A DNA stretch of 64,000 bases from the NCBI GenBank assembly GCA_963812335.1, contig CAWEUU010000004.1, forward strand, positions 372,001 through 436,000. Reading direction: 5' to 3'. This stretch comes from VRUE01 sp963812335. Its GTDB lineage: Bacteria; Actinomycetota; Thermoleophilia; Solirubrobacterales; 70-9. The position numbers and the translations under genes were made by a program. The notes beneath the pieces are model-generated. The model worked only from the letters and a program-made list of their open reading frames with translations, had not been told where the DNA came from and ran no database searches. This document shows, one piece after another, positions 25,995 through 34,802 of this stretch (position 1 is its first letter; every line of letters starts with the position of its first letter).

Positions 25995-28274
25995 CTAACC
26001 GGGATCGTCGGACTCGACGCCGACCGGCGCGGCGTCGCCGCCGCCGCTGAGCACGCGCGATAGATCGGCCTCGGTGATCAACACCTGGCGCGGCTTCGAG
26101 CCCTCGTAGCCAGAGATCACGCCGCGGCGCTCGAGCATGTCGATCAGCCGCCCGGCGCGGGTGTAGCCGACCCGCAGGCGGCGCTGGATCATCGAGACGG
26201 AAGCGGTTTCGGTCTGCACGACGGTGCGGATCGCCTCGTCCAGCAGATCGTCGGCGTCAGGGTCGAAGTCGTCATCGCCGCCGTGGCCCTCGCCCCCCTC
26301 GTGGGACTCGAGCAGCTCCTGCTCGAATTCGGGCTCACCCTGCTTGGCCCAGTGCTTTGTGATGCGGGCGATCTCCTCCTCGGTGACGAAGGCGCCCTGG
26401 ACGCGCGCCATCTTCGAGGTGCCGGCACCGCGGAAGAGCATGTCGCCCTGGCCGAGCAGCGCCTCGGCGCCGCCTTGGTCGAGGATCACGCGCGAATCGG
26501 TCTGCGAGGAGACGGCGAAGGCGATCCGGGCCGGGATGTTGACCTTGATCGTGCCGGTGATGATGTCGGTCGACGGGCGCTGCGTGGCGAGGACCAGGTG
26601 GATGCCGGTGGCGCGCGACTTCTGCGCCAGGCGGATGATCGAGTCCTCGACCTCGGCCGGGGAGACCATCATCAGGTCCGCGAGCTCGTCGATGACGCAG
26701 AGGATGTGCGGAAGCGGCGCCTCGCCGGCCTTGGCCCGGGCCCTGTTCAGCTCGTCGAGGTTGCGGCAGCGGGCCTCGCCCATGATCCCGTATCGGCTCT
26801 CCATCTCGCCGATCAGGTTCGCCAGCACGTTGGCGGCGAGCCGCGGCGAAGTTACGACCGGGGTCAGAAGGTGCGGGACGTGCTCGTAGTGGTTGAGCTC
26901 GACCTGCTTGGGATCGACCAGGACCAGGCGCACGTCGTTGGGCGAGGAATGCATCAGGATCGAGGAGAGGATTGCGTTCACACAACCCGACTTGCCCGAG
27001 CCGGTCGTGCCGGCGACGAGCACGTGCGGCATCTTCGCCAGGTCGGTCCAGACCGGTTTGCCGTCGATCCCTTTGCCGAGCCAGGCGACCAACGGCGAGG
27101 CCTTCTCCGGGCGGCCGGCGTAAATGTCGCCGAGCCTGACCAGGCGGCGGCGGGTGTTGGGCACCTCCACCCCGACGGCCTGCTTGCCGGGGATCGGCGC
27201 GAGGATGCGAATGTCGGTCGAGGCGAGCGCGTAGGCGAGGTCGTTGGAGAGCTCGGTGACTTTCTTCACCTTGGTGCCGGGCGCGAGGCGCAGCTCGAAG
27301 CGCGAGACGTGCGGGCCGCTGACGATGCCGACGATCTTCGCCTCGACGCCGAAGTGACCGAGCGTTTCGACCAGCTTGCGGCCGATCGCTTCGTGGTCGC
27401 GCGGATCGGGGCCCTTGTCGCCCTTGCCCTTTTCCAGCGACTTGGCCGGGGGCGGCCGGTAGGAGATCTGCTCCGATTCGGTCACGCCGCGCTTGCTGCC
27501 CATCGGCGTCAGCGCGGCGTGCTTGGACTCCGAATCGGTGCCGACCCCGAGACCCTCCTCACTCCGGATCTCGACCTCTGCGGTTGGGCCTTCATCCGCC
27601 TCCGAGGGAATCAGATCGTGATCGGAGTCAGATGAGGGCGGGGCAGAATCAACGCCCGACCTGTCCTCCGCTTCGCGTCCGGGCATGTCGGGGTGGTCGG
27701 CGGCCTGCTCACCGTCGGAGTCATCATCGTCGAAATGGTCGGTGGCGATCGCGACGGTCGGCTCGAACTCGTCGTTCTCGGGGTAGTCGCTCATCACGTC
27801 GGTCGGGCCGGCCTGGGTCTCGAAGGCGGCGGCCCTTTCGCTGCGCCGCTCGTCGCGGTGGCGGATCGCCGTCTGGGCGGCGTCGCGGCCGCCGGCGAAG
27901 GTGTGGCCGACGCCGCGGCCGATGCCGCGGAAGACGGTCGAGATCGATGTGCCGGTGAGGAGCATCGTGCCGACGGCAAGCATCAAAACGGTCGCGATCC
28001 GCGCCCCGACGGCGCCGAAGAGGTACTCCAGCCCGGTTTCGAGGCCATAGCCGACCTTGCCCCCCTCCCAGCCGAAGAAGAGCACGAAGCAGAGGTAGAC
28101 CCCGGCGGCGATCAGCGCCAGTCCGATCAGGTCGAGGTGGCGCTGCTGCAGTCCCTCCGGCAGGTGGGGTCGCGGCAACCGCGACCTGCCTTTTGCTTTC
28201 GCCTTGCCTTTGGGCTTGCGGCGCGCGGCCGAGCCTCGCTTCTTGCGCACGAACATGGGGACCCGCTTCGACAC
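25995..28274 (-). CDS. ftsK: DNA translocase FtsK/SpoIIIE
   Basis: The 759-aa protein has a basic N-terminus (KKRGSAARRKPKGKAKAKGR), transmembrane helices around residues 48-110, an acidic linker and an FtsK motor with Walker A AGTTGSGKSG and Walker B CVIDELADLMM. The C-terminal gamma winged helix (ASVSMIQRRLRVGYTRAG) reads KOPS-like sites. It pumps chromosome DNA through the closing septum. I kept the GTG at 28274 because GGAGAGG lies ~6 bases upstream; an internal ATG at 28256 is possible. Only about four N-terminal helices seem present, normal for actinobacterial forms. Confidence 0.95.
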   Translation of the reverse strand: MSKRVPMFVRKKRGSAARRKPKGKAKAKGRSRLPRPHLPEGLQQRHLDLIGLALIAAGVYLCFVLFFGWEGGKVGYGLETGLEYLFGAVGARIATVLMLAVGTMLLTGTSISTVFRGIGRGVGHTFAGGRDAAQTAIRHRDERRSERAAAFETQAGPTDVMSDYPENDEFEPTVAIATDHFDDDDSDGEQAADHPDMPGREAEDRSGVDSAPPSSDSDHDLIPSEADEGPTAEVEIRSEEGLGVGTDSESKHAALTPMGSKRGVTESEQISYRPPPAKSLEKGKGDKGPDPRDHEAIGRKLVETLGHFGVEAKIVGIVSGPHVSRFELRLAPGTKVKKVTELSNDLAYALASTDIRILAPIPGKQAVGVEVPNTRRRLVRLGDIYAGRPEKASPLVAWLGKGIDGKPVWTDLAKMPHVLVAGTTGSGKSGCVNAILSSILMHSSPNDVRLVLVDPKQVELNHYEHVPHLLTPVVTSPRLAANVLANLIGEMESRYGIMGEARCRNLDELNRARAKAGEAPLPHILCVIDELADLMMVSPAEVEDSIIRLAQKSRATGIHLVLATQRPSTDIITGTIKVNIPARIAFAVSSQTDSRVILDQGGAEALLGQGDMLFRGAGTSKMARVQGAFVTEEEIARITKHWAKQGEPEFEQELLESHEGGEGHGGDDDFDPDADDLLDEAIRTVVQTETASVSMIQRRLRVGYTRAGRLIDMLERRGVISGYEGSKPRQVLITEADLSRVLSGGGDAAPVGVESDDPG

Positions 28275-28311
28275 CCTGAGCCTCTCCCCTGCCCAGACGG
28301 CGAAGTGCGAA

Positions 28312-29295
28312 TCAACCGGCGCAGACCCAGGCGCTGCCGCCCGAGTCGGCCCAGATTTCGGCGGCGATGCGGTCCTGTTCGGCCTTCGGGGCCTCCTGCG
28401 GGGCGCCCTGTCCGCCGTAGAGCTCCCAGGTCGAGGGCAGGATCTGGTAGGCGCCGCCGGCGCCGCTGCTCGGGTTGAGCGCGCTGTAGTTGCCGCCCGA
28501 CTCGCAGATCACGATGTAGGTCGGGATCGAGTAGGGCCCGCCGAGCCAGCGCCCGACGGTTTCCTCCGCGGACGCGCGGCTTGCCGCTTCCTTCGTTTCG
28601 ATCTCACCCACCCACTGCTCGATCCGGGTTTTCAGCTTCGCCAGCGCGGCCGAGCGGGCCGCGGCGAGCGAGTCGAGTCGTGCCGCCGCCTGCTGTGCGC
28701 GGGCGCGGACCGCCACGATTTCATCGCGGGCGGCGGCGAGGCGCTCGTTGTAGACGTCGACGCGGGCTTTCAACCCGGCGACCAGCTTCAGCTCGTCGCG
28801 CACCTGGTCGCGAACCTGCTCGACCCTGGCGGCGAGCTCGCTGTCGGAGTCCTCGATCCGCTGCAGGTATTCGGTCCGCGTCGCCAGCTCGGCGAAGTCC
28901 CCGGAGCCGAGGATGACGCTGGCGGTGCTCGGCGAGCCGCTTTCGTAGATCGCGACGAGGCGTCGTGCGAGCGCCCGACGGGCGCGGCGCAGGCGGCGGC
29001 GCTCGGCGGCGAGCTGCGCTTCGGTCCGCTCGACCTGGGCCTGCAAGCGTGCCGCCCGTTCGCGCCCGTGGGCAAGCAGATCGCTGAGCCGGCGCTCGCG
29101 CGCGGCGGCATCGGCCGCTTCGGATTCGGCCGTGGAGACCTCTTCCTGCAGGCTGCGGATCTCGGCGCCAAGCGCCGCGGCTTCGTCGCGCGCCCCGGCG
29201 ACCTTGCCGCGCAGTTCGTCGAGCTCGGCGGCGTTGGCCGAGCCGACCGCAAGCAGAGCTAGGGCAAGGAGCGCGACTGCAGGCTTCCAGCGCAT
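28312..29295 (-). CDS. Secreted coiled-coil protein with Rpf-like transglycosylase domain
   Basis: The 327-aa protein has a signal peptide (MRWKPAVALLALALLAVGSANA) and a long coiled coil (about 23-250) like the periplasmic hydrolase activators. The C-terminal domain resembles the resuscitation-promoting-factor/transglycosylase-like fold: VICESGGNYSALNPSSGAGG ... YQILPSTW, with the catalytic Glu in CESGG. It probably remodels peptidoglycan at division, consistent with the neighbouring ftsK. Start is ATG. The family (coiled coil plus Rpf-like) is common in Actinobacteria. Confidence 0.88.
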   Translation of the reverse strand: MRWKPAVALLALALLAVGSANAAELDELRGKVAGARDEAAALGAEIRSLQEEVSTAESEAADAAARERRLSDLLAHGRERAARLQAQVERTEAQLAAERRRLRRARRALARRLVAIYESGSPSTASVILGSGDFAELATRTEYLQRIEDSDSELAARVEQVRDQVRDELKLVAGLKARVDVYNERLAAARDEIVAVRARAQQAAARLDSLAAARSAALAKLKTRIEQWVGEIETKEAASRASAEETVGRWLGGPYSIPTYIVICESGGNYSALNPSSGAGGAYQILPSTWELYGGQGAPQEAPKAEQDRIAAEIWADSGGSAWVCAG

Positions 29296-29307
29296 ACGAG
29301 AAGCACC

Positions 29308-29463
29308 TCAGCCCTCGGGCACGTCGCGGCTCGCCCAGTAGACGGCGATCCCGATCGCCACCGCGGCGAGGCCGGCGCCGATGCCGAGCCGGCGTCCATA
29401 GCGGCGGCGCGCGTACTGGAACCCATACTTGACGACCGACTTGCCGATCGCGCGATGGATCAT
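29308..29463 (-). CDS. Small single-helix membrane protein (51 aa)
   Basis: A short frame between argG and the Rpf-like gene encodes MIHRAIGKSVVKYGFQYARR and then RYGRRLGIGAGLAAVAIGIA, ending RDVPEG. A strongly basic N-terminus precedes one hydrophobic helix (about 29-44), giving a clear topology signal. The ATG is preceded by GGAG with 4-5 bases spacing, and the frame ends 12 bp before the next start. I do not recognise the family; coding potential rests on the ribosome site, composition and snug fit in the operon. Confidence 0.6.
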   Translation of the reverse strand: MIHRAIGKSVVKYGFQYARRRYGRRLGIGAGLAAVAIGIAVYWASRDVPEG

Positions 29464-29465
29464 CG

Positions 29466-30737
29466 CTACTCCTCCTCCCCGCGGCGCCGGATCCTATGCG
29501 CCATCCGCGACTGCAGCGACCAGAGCTCGATGAAGCCAGGCGAGGCGGACTGCGAGAAGAGGCCGCCGGACTCGGCGAATGAGGCCAGGTCGGCGTCGTA
29601 GACGGCGTTGGGGGATGAGCGGGTCACGACTCGCACGCTCCCTTTGTACAGGCGCAACCCGATCGTGCCGGTCACCTGGGCGTTGACTGCATCCATGTAT
29701 GCATCTAGGTCGGAACGCAGCGGCTCCCACCAGAGCCCGGCGTAGACCAGATAGGCCCACTTCTGGTCAAGGCCCGGCTTGAACTGGTTCTGGTGGATCG
29801 TACCGACCAGCTTCTCCAGCTCCTGGTGCGCGGGCAGCAGGATCGCCGCGGCCGGCGCCTCGTAGATGTCGCGCACCTTGAGCCCGACGATGCGGTCCTC
29901 GATGTGGTCGACGATGCCGGCCCCGTGGCGGCAGCCGATCTCCGCCGTCGCTTCGAGCAGCTCGACCAGGCCGAGGCGCTCGCCGTTCAGCCCGACCGGG
30001 ACACCGTGCTCGAACTCGACCTCGACCGTCTCCGCCTCGTCGGGAGCGAGCTCGGGCCTGGTGACCAGCTGGAAGACGTCGTCCTCGGGCGCGTGACCCA
30101 GGTCCTCGATCCAGTTTCCCTCCGAGGAGCGCCCCCAGAGGTTGTCGTCGATCGAGTACGGCGTCGCCTCGGCGCCGCCCTTGACCGGGATGCCGTGCTC
30201 GCGGGCGTAGGCGATCTCCTCCTCGCGGCCCATCTGCCAGGAGCGCACCGGTGCGATCGTCTTCAGCTCCGGCGCCAGCGTCGCCACCGTGGCCTCGATC
30301 CGCACCTGATCGTTGCCCTTGCCGGTGCAGCCGTGGGCGATCGTGTCGCAGCCGCTGCTGCGCGCGTACTCGACCGCGAGCTCGGCAATCAGCGGCCGGC
30401 CGAGCGCTGTGAAGAGCGGATAGCCGCCGCCGTAGAGGGCGTTGGCCTTGATCGCGGGGGCGACGAAGTCGGCGGCAAAGCGCTCGCGGGCGTCGACGAC
30501 GTGGCACTCGAGCGCGCCCAGCCGCTTCGCCTTGTCCTCGATCACGGCGTAGTCCTCGCCCGGCTGGCCGAGGTTGACCGTGAGGCAGACGACCTCGGCG
30601 TCGTAGCGATCCTGGATCCACTTCAGCATCACGCTGGTGTCGAGGCCGCCCGAGTAGAGCAGCAGCACCCGCTGCACCTCGGCGGGGTCGGCCTCGTGGC
30701 CCGCGGTGCGGACCTGCTCGGGAGCGGGCTCGCTCAT
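29466..30737 (-). CDS. argG: Argininosuccinate synthase
   Basis: The 423-aa enzyme joins citrulline and aspartate using ATP. The PP-motif LLYSGGLDTSVML lies near residue 27, followed by AHGCTGKGNDQVR and SIDDNLWGRSSEGN, which bind citrulline and aspartate. Start is the ATG at 30735-30737, overlapping the stop of the preceding small membrane protein by 4 bp. The N-terminus is about 20 residues longer than typical and acidic. It is the last gene of the arginine operon here; argF, argH and argR are not in the window. Confidence 0.97.
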   Translation of the reverse strand: MSEPAPEQVRTAGHEADPAEVQRVLLLYSGGLDTSVMLKWIQDRYDAEVVCLTVNLGQPGEDYAVIEDKAKRLGALECHVVDARERFAADFVAPAIKANALYGGGYPLFTALGRPLIAELAVEYARSSGCDTIAHGCTGKGNDQVRIEATVATLAPELKTIAPVRSWQMGREEEIAYAREHGIPVKGGAEATPYSIDDNLWGRSSEGNWIEDLGHAPEDDVFQLVTRPELAPDEAETVEVEFEHGVPVGLNGERLGLVELLEATAEIGCRHGAGIVDHIEDRIVGLKVRDIYEAPAAAILLPAHQELEKLVGTIHQNQFKPGLDQKWAYLVYAGLWWEPLRSDLDAYMDAVNAQVTGTIGLRLYKGSVRVVTRSSPNAVYDADLASFAESGGLFSQSASPGFIELWSLQSRMAHRIRRRGEEE

Positions 30738-31114
30738 TCGGCGGGGATCCCGCCGCTGCTGTCTTCTCCCGTTTCCGGCGCCGCTTCCGGTTCTTCGACT
30801 TCCGGTTCGGCAGGCAGCGTCGAGGGTTCTTCTTCGGGCGCTTCCGCGCCACCCGAGGGCTGGCCGGAGGTGGATTCGCCCGGTTCGGCTTCCTGTGTGG
30901 TTTCGGCGGTCGTCTCGGCGGCCGGCGGGGTGGTGGTGACGGTGGAGGTTTCGCCGTCGCCGCCGGAGGCGATCACGACGATCGCGATCGCGAGGCCGAC
31001 GATCACCGCGATCAGGCCGGCGACCAGCAGGCGCATATTGCCGTGCGGCCGGCCGCCACCAGGCTGGCCGGGCTCCCCGGGCTGCCCCATCACGCGGGTC
31101 GGGTCGTCGTGCAT
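30734..31114 (-). CDS. Single-helix membrane protein with acidic Thr/Glu/Pro-rich tail
   Basis: The 126-aa protein has a Gly/Pro-rich N-terminal 27 residues, one transmembrane helix (MRLLVAGLIAVIVGLAIAIV, about 27-49) and a long external low-complexity tail of Thr, Glu, Pro and Ser ending GGIPAE. The ATG overlaps the stop of the coiled-coil protein upstream by one base and its stop overlaps the argG ATG by 4 bp, so it is translated with the arginine genes. No enzyme domain is visible; function unknown. Confidence 0.7.
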   Translation of the reverse strand: MHDDPTRVMGQPGEPGQPGGGRPHGNMRLLVAGLIAVIVGLAIAIVVIASGGDGETSTVTTTPPAAETTAETTQEAEPGESTSGQPSGGAEAPEEEPSTLPAEPEVEEPEAAPETGEDSSGGIPAE

Positions 31115-31614
31115 CAGCCTTCATCCCCTTCCGGACCGAGAATCGCGTCGAGGATCTCGCTCGTGTCCTCGATCTCGAAGCCGTCGCGCAGGCGGGCTTC
31201 GATCTCCCTGCGCTCGGCGCCGGATACGGCCATCTGGGTCGCCAGCAACCGTGCCCCGGCGGAGCCCGAGCGGCGGGCCTCCCGGGGCGCCGCCTCGCCG
31301 CCCTCCGGCTCGACGTCGTGGCGCGCGGTATCCGTCGCAAGTTCGACCGGCTCGACCGGCTTCAGATGGGCGACGCGGCGCTCGCGCTCCCGGCCGGAAT
31401 CGAGCTCGTCGGCGAGCTCGCGCAGCCGCTCGGCGACGATCCGGTCAGCGCGCTCCCTGGCCTGCTCGATGTGCAGCTGGGCTTGTTTCTCGGCATCGTC
31501 GATCACGCTCGCCGCGGCGCGCTCGGCTGCGTCGACGATCGTCGCGAGGCGCGCGGCCGCATCCGCCGCCGAGGCCGGTGGGTGCCGATCCGGAGGTAGC
31601 TTCTCCGCGCTCAT
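31114..31614 (-). CDS. Helical protein of unknown function in the arg operon
   Basis: The 166-aa soluble protein has a central amphipathic helix (about 20-80: AARLATIVDAAERAAASVID, then EQARERADRIVAERLRE), resembling DivIVA/coiled-coil proteins. A basic Glu/Arg linker and a C-terminal helical segment (GAERREIEARLRDGFEIED) follow. It overlaps argD by 4 bp and the following membrane protein by one base. Its co-occurrence with the tail-anchored neighbour suggests the two act together at the membrane; this is inference. Confidence 0.65.
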   Translation of the reverse strand: MSAEKLPPDRHPPASAADAAARLATIVDAAERAAASVIDDAEKQAQLHIEQARERADRIVAERLRELADELDSGRERERRVAHLKPVEPVELATDTARHDVEPEGGEAAPREARRSGSAGARLLATQMAVSGAERREIEARLRDGFEIEDTSEILDAILGPEGDEG

Positions 31615-32801
31615 GCCGTCGCGTAGCTTAGAAGTGAGTTGCCGATCAGCGCAACGGCCCGCTCGGCCTGGGCCGAATCGACCGTCAGCGGCGGCAGCAG
31701 GCGCAGCGTTCCCGGCTCGGGGGCGTTGACGATCAGGCCGCGGTCGAGCAGGTCGGCGCCGATCGCGGCGGCGTCGAGCCCCTCGGCGAGGCCAACCCCC
31801 AGCATCAGGCCGCGACCGCGCAGCTCGACGACGCCGTCGAGCTCGAGCAGGCTCTCGCGCATCGCCGCTCCGCGCTCGCGCACCTGGCGCAGCAGCGACG
31901 GATCGTCGACGATCTCGAGCACCGCCAGCGCCGCCGCCGAGGCGACCGCGCCGCCGGCGAAGGTCGAGCCGTGGTCGCCGGCCTCGAGCACCTCGTTCAG
32001 GTTCTCGGTGGCGACGCAGGCGCCGATCGGCAGGCCCCCGCCGAGCGCCTTGGCGCTGGTCAGCAGGTCGGGCCGGACCGGCGTCTGCTCGTAGGCCCAG
32101 AGCGAGCCGGTGCGGCCGATGCCGGTCTGGATCTCGTCGAAGATCAGCAGCGCCCCGGTTTCATCGCAGGCCTGGCGTGCCGCGAGCAGGGTTTCGTCAC
32201 TCAGCGGGTAGACGCCCGACTCGCCCTGGATCGGCTCGATCAAAACAGCCGCGGTCTCCTCGTAAACGGCGTCGCGCAGCGCCCCGGGGTTGTCGAAGGG
32301 AACGGCGCGGAAGCCGGCGAGCATCGGGCCCAGCGCCGCGTTCTCGGCCAATTTCGGCGTCGCCGCGAGGGCGCCGTAGGTGCGGCCATGGAAGTCGCGC
32401 TCGAAGCTGACGATCTCGGGGCTCTCGACGCCGCGGAGGTGGGCCTTCTTGCGGGCGATCTTGATCGCGCACTCGTTCGCCTCGGTGCCCGAGTTGGTAA
32501 GGAAGACCCGCCCCCCCAGGCTCGACCCCGAGAGTCGCTCTGCCAGCCGCACCATCGGCTCGGTGTAGAAGAGATTGGAGACGTGCATCAGCTTCCCAGC
32601 CTGCTCGCGCACCGCGGCGACCACCGCCGGGTGGCAGTGGCCGACCGAGCAGACCGAGATCCCGGCGAGGAAGTCGAGGTACTCCCTGCCCTCGGAGTCC
32701 CAGAGCAGCGCGCCCTCGCCGCGCACGAACTCGACCGGCGCGCGGCGATAGGTCTGCATCAGGTAGCGCTGCTCGAGCGCCTGCAGCTCGCCCAGCTTCA
32801 T
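31611..32801 (-). CDS. argD: Acetylornithine aminotransferase
   Basis: The 396-aa class III PLP transaminase converts N-acetylglutamate semialdehyde to N-acetylornithine. Landmarks are NSGTEANECAIKIARK, FHGRTYGALAAT and LIFDEIQTGIGRTG, with the PLP lysine in TSAKALGGGLPIG. It can also act in lysine synthesis as succinyldiaminopimelate transaminase in some species. The ATG overlaps the argB stop by 4 bp. Normal length. Confidence 0.96.
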   Translation of the reverse strand: MKLGELQALEQRYLMQTYRRAPVEFVRGEGALLWDSEGREYLDFLAGISVCSVGHCHPAVVAAVREQAGKLMHVSNLFYTEPMVRLAERLSGSSLGGRVFLTNSGTEANECAIKIARKKAHLRGVESPEIVSFERDFHGRTYGALAATPKLAENAALGPMLAGFRAVPFDNPGALRDAVYEETAAVLIEPIQGESGVYPLSDETLLAARQACDETGALLIFDEIQTGIGRTGSLWAYEQTPVRPDLLTSAKALGGGLPIGACVATENLNEVLEAGDHGSTFAGGAVASAAALAVLEIVDDPSLLRQVRERGAAMRESLLELDGVVELRGRGLMLGVGLAEGLDAAAIGADLLDRGLIVNAPEPGTLRLLPPLTVDSAQAERAVALIGNSLLSYATA

Positions 32802-33637
32802 GACGTCACCATCGTGCCGATGCCGGCGTCGGTGAAGAGCTCGAGCAGCAGGCTGTGCGGCTTGCGCCCGTCGATGATGTGGGCCGACTGGGCGCCGCCG
32901 CGGATCGCCTCGACGCAGGCGGCGAGCTTCGGCCGCATGCCGCCCTCGAGCCCGCCGAGCTGCGCCTCGACATCGCCGACCGTGGCCCGCGAGATCAGCG
33001 AGCCCTCATCGCCGGGGTCGGCGAGCCAGCCCTCGACGTCGGTGAGGAAGACTGCCTTGTAGGCGCCGAGCGCCGCGGCGACCTTGCCCGCTGCCTCGTC
33101 GGCGTTGACGTTGTAGGCGTGGCCCTCGCGGTCGGAGGCCGAGGAGGCGACGACCGGGATGTAGTCCTCGGCGATGTGGTTGAGCACGTCGACGTCGACC
33201 CGCTCGATCGAGCCGACGAAGCCGACCTGCTCGGCGTTGGGTGCGGGCGCCACCTCGAACAGCGTCCCGTCCTGGCCGGAGAGGCCGACCGCAGGCTGCC
33301 CGTGTCGGTTGAGCCGCTGCACGATGTCGGAGTTGACCTTGCCGACGAGGACCATGCGGGCGACCTCGACCGTCTCCTCGTCGGAGACGCGCAGACCCTC
33401 GTGGAAGCGCACCTCGAGCCCGAGCCGCTCCATGTAGCGGGTGATCTCCGGCCCGCCGCCATGGACGATGACCGGGTTGAGGCCGACATACTTGAGCAGC
33501 ACCACGTCGGTCGCGAAGCCCTCGCGCAGCGCCTCGTCGCGCATCGCGGCGCCGCCGTACTTGATCACCACGGTGCGGCCGTGAAATTCCCTGATGTAGG
33601 GAAGCGCCTCCAGCAGGGTGTCGACGTTGGTGCTCAT
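32798..33637 (-). CDS. argB: Acetylglutamate kinase
   Basis: The 279-aa amino-acid-kinase-family enzyme phosphorylates N-acetylglutamate. It has VVIKYGGAAM (ATP site), IVHGGGPEITRYM and YNVNADEAAGKVA, all classic. The N-terminal helix (LLEALPYIREFHGRT) is of the arginine-sensitive hexameric type, so feedback inhibition by arginine is likely. I chose the ATG at 33637 (MSTNVDTLLE), 10 bp after argJ; a longer frame upstream is only read-through. Confidence 0.97.
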   Translation of the reverse strand: MSTNVDTLLEALPYIREFHGRTVVIKYGGAAMRDEALREGFATDVVLLKYVGLNPVIVHGGGPEITRYMERLGLEVRFHEGLRVSDEETVEVARMVLVGKVNSDIVQRLNRHGQPAVGLSGQDGTLFEVAPAPNAEQVGFVGSIERVDVDVLNHIAEDYIPVVASSASDREGHAYNVNADEAAGKVAAALGAYKAVFLTDVEGWLADPGDEGSLISRATVGDVEAQLGGLEGGMRPKLAACVEAIRGGAQSAHIIDGRKPHSLLLELFTDAGIGTMVTS

Positions 33638-33647
33638 CGCTTTCCTC

Positions 33648-34802
33648 TCAGGTGGTGTAGTCGGCGTTGATCCGGATGTACTCGTAGCCCAGGTCGGAGA
33701 AGTAGACGTGGGCGCCGTGCGTGCCGCGATCGAGCCGTAGCCCGATCTCGGCCTCGGCGACGTCCTCGCCCAGCTCGGCCGCGTCGATCGTCTCGGCGCC
33801 GATCTCTTCCAGGTCCTCACCGGCCAGTGCCATCCCGGCGGCCTGGGCGATCCGCCCCCAGTTGGGATCGCGGCCGAAGAGCGCGGTTTTGACCAGCGGC
33901 GAGTTGGCGATCGCCCGCGCCACCCGCTCGGCCTCCCCGGCCGACGCGGCGCCGTCGACCTGGACGCGGCCGACCCGTACGGCGCCCTCGCCGTCGGCGA
34001 CGATCTCCAGCGCCAGTTGCAGCAGCACGGCGTCGAGCAGCCCGTGCGGCAGCGGCGCGCCGGCCGCGCCGGTCGCCTGCAGCAGAACGGTGTCGTTGGT
34101 GCTCATCTGGCCGTCGACGGTGACCCGCTCGAAGGAGCCGGCGACGGCGTCGCGCAGCGCCGCCTCGGGATCCTCGACGACGGCATCGGTCTGAACGAAG
34201 CAGAGCATCGTCGCGAAGTCAGGCTGCATCATTCCGGCGCCCTTGGCCTGGGCAGAGATCGTGACCCCGCCGGCCCGCAGCGTGCAGCTCTTCGGCCAGC
34301 GGTCGGTGGTGAGGATCGCCTCGGAGAAGGACATGCCGCCGGCCTCCGAAAGCGCCCGCGCGGCCGCGCCGATTCCGCCCAACACCGCCTCGATCGGCAG
34401 CGGCACGCCGATCACGCCGGTCTCGGCGACGGCGATCGACGACGGCTCGAGCTCCAGCTCGGCGCCGGCCCGCTCGCACATCGCCCAGGCGTCGGCCATC
34501 CCCTGCTCGCCGGTCTCGGCATTGGCGTTGCCGGCGTTGACCACGGCGGCGCGCACGGCGGCGCCGTCAACCCGCTTGCGGCAGACCCTGACCGGGGCCG
34601 CGGCGGAGGCGTTGCGGGTGAGCAGCAGCGAGGACATCACCTGCGGGGCGTCGCAGACGAGCAGGCCGACGTCGGTCTTGCCGCCGCCCTTGAGCCCACA
34701 GTGTGCCGCCCCGGCGCGGAAGCCGGGCGCGAGCCGGGCCGGGTCGAGCTGATCGACCCCCGCGGGCGGCTGCACCCAGCGCGACCTGAAGAAGTCGCTC
34801 AT
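33648..34802 (-). CDS. argJ: Bifunctional ornithine acetyltransferase/N-acetylglutamate synthase
   Basis: The 384-aa ArgJ recycles acetyl groups between acetylornithine and glutamate. It has the precursor cleavage site AGMMQPDFATMLCFVQTDA, where self-cleavage before Thr yields alpha and beta subunits, plus AVVNAGNANA and VKTALFGRDPNWGRI. In ArgJ-containing genomes no separate argA/argE is required. The ATG at 34800-34802 overlaps the argC stop by 4 bp; a longer in-frame extension upstream lies inside argC and is ignored. Confidence 0.96.
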   Translation of the reverse strand: MSDFFRSRWVQPPAGVDQLDPARLAPGFRAGAAHCGLKGGGKTDVGLLVCDAPQVMSSLLLTRNASAAAPVRVCRKRVDGAAVRAAVVNAGNANAETGEQGMADAWAMCERAGAELELEPSSIAVAETGVIGVPLPIEAVLGGIGAAARALSEAGGMSFSEAILTTDRWPKSCTLRAGGVTISAQAKGAGMMQPDFATMLCFVQTDAVVEDPEAALRDAVAGSFERVTVDGQMSTNDTVLLQATGAAGAPLPHGLLDAVLLQLALEIVADGEGAVRVGRVQVDGAASAGEAERVARAIANSPLVKTALFGRDPNWGRIAQAAGMALAGEDLEEIGAETIDAAELGEDVAEAEIGLRLDRGTHGAHVYFSDLGYEYIRINADYTT

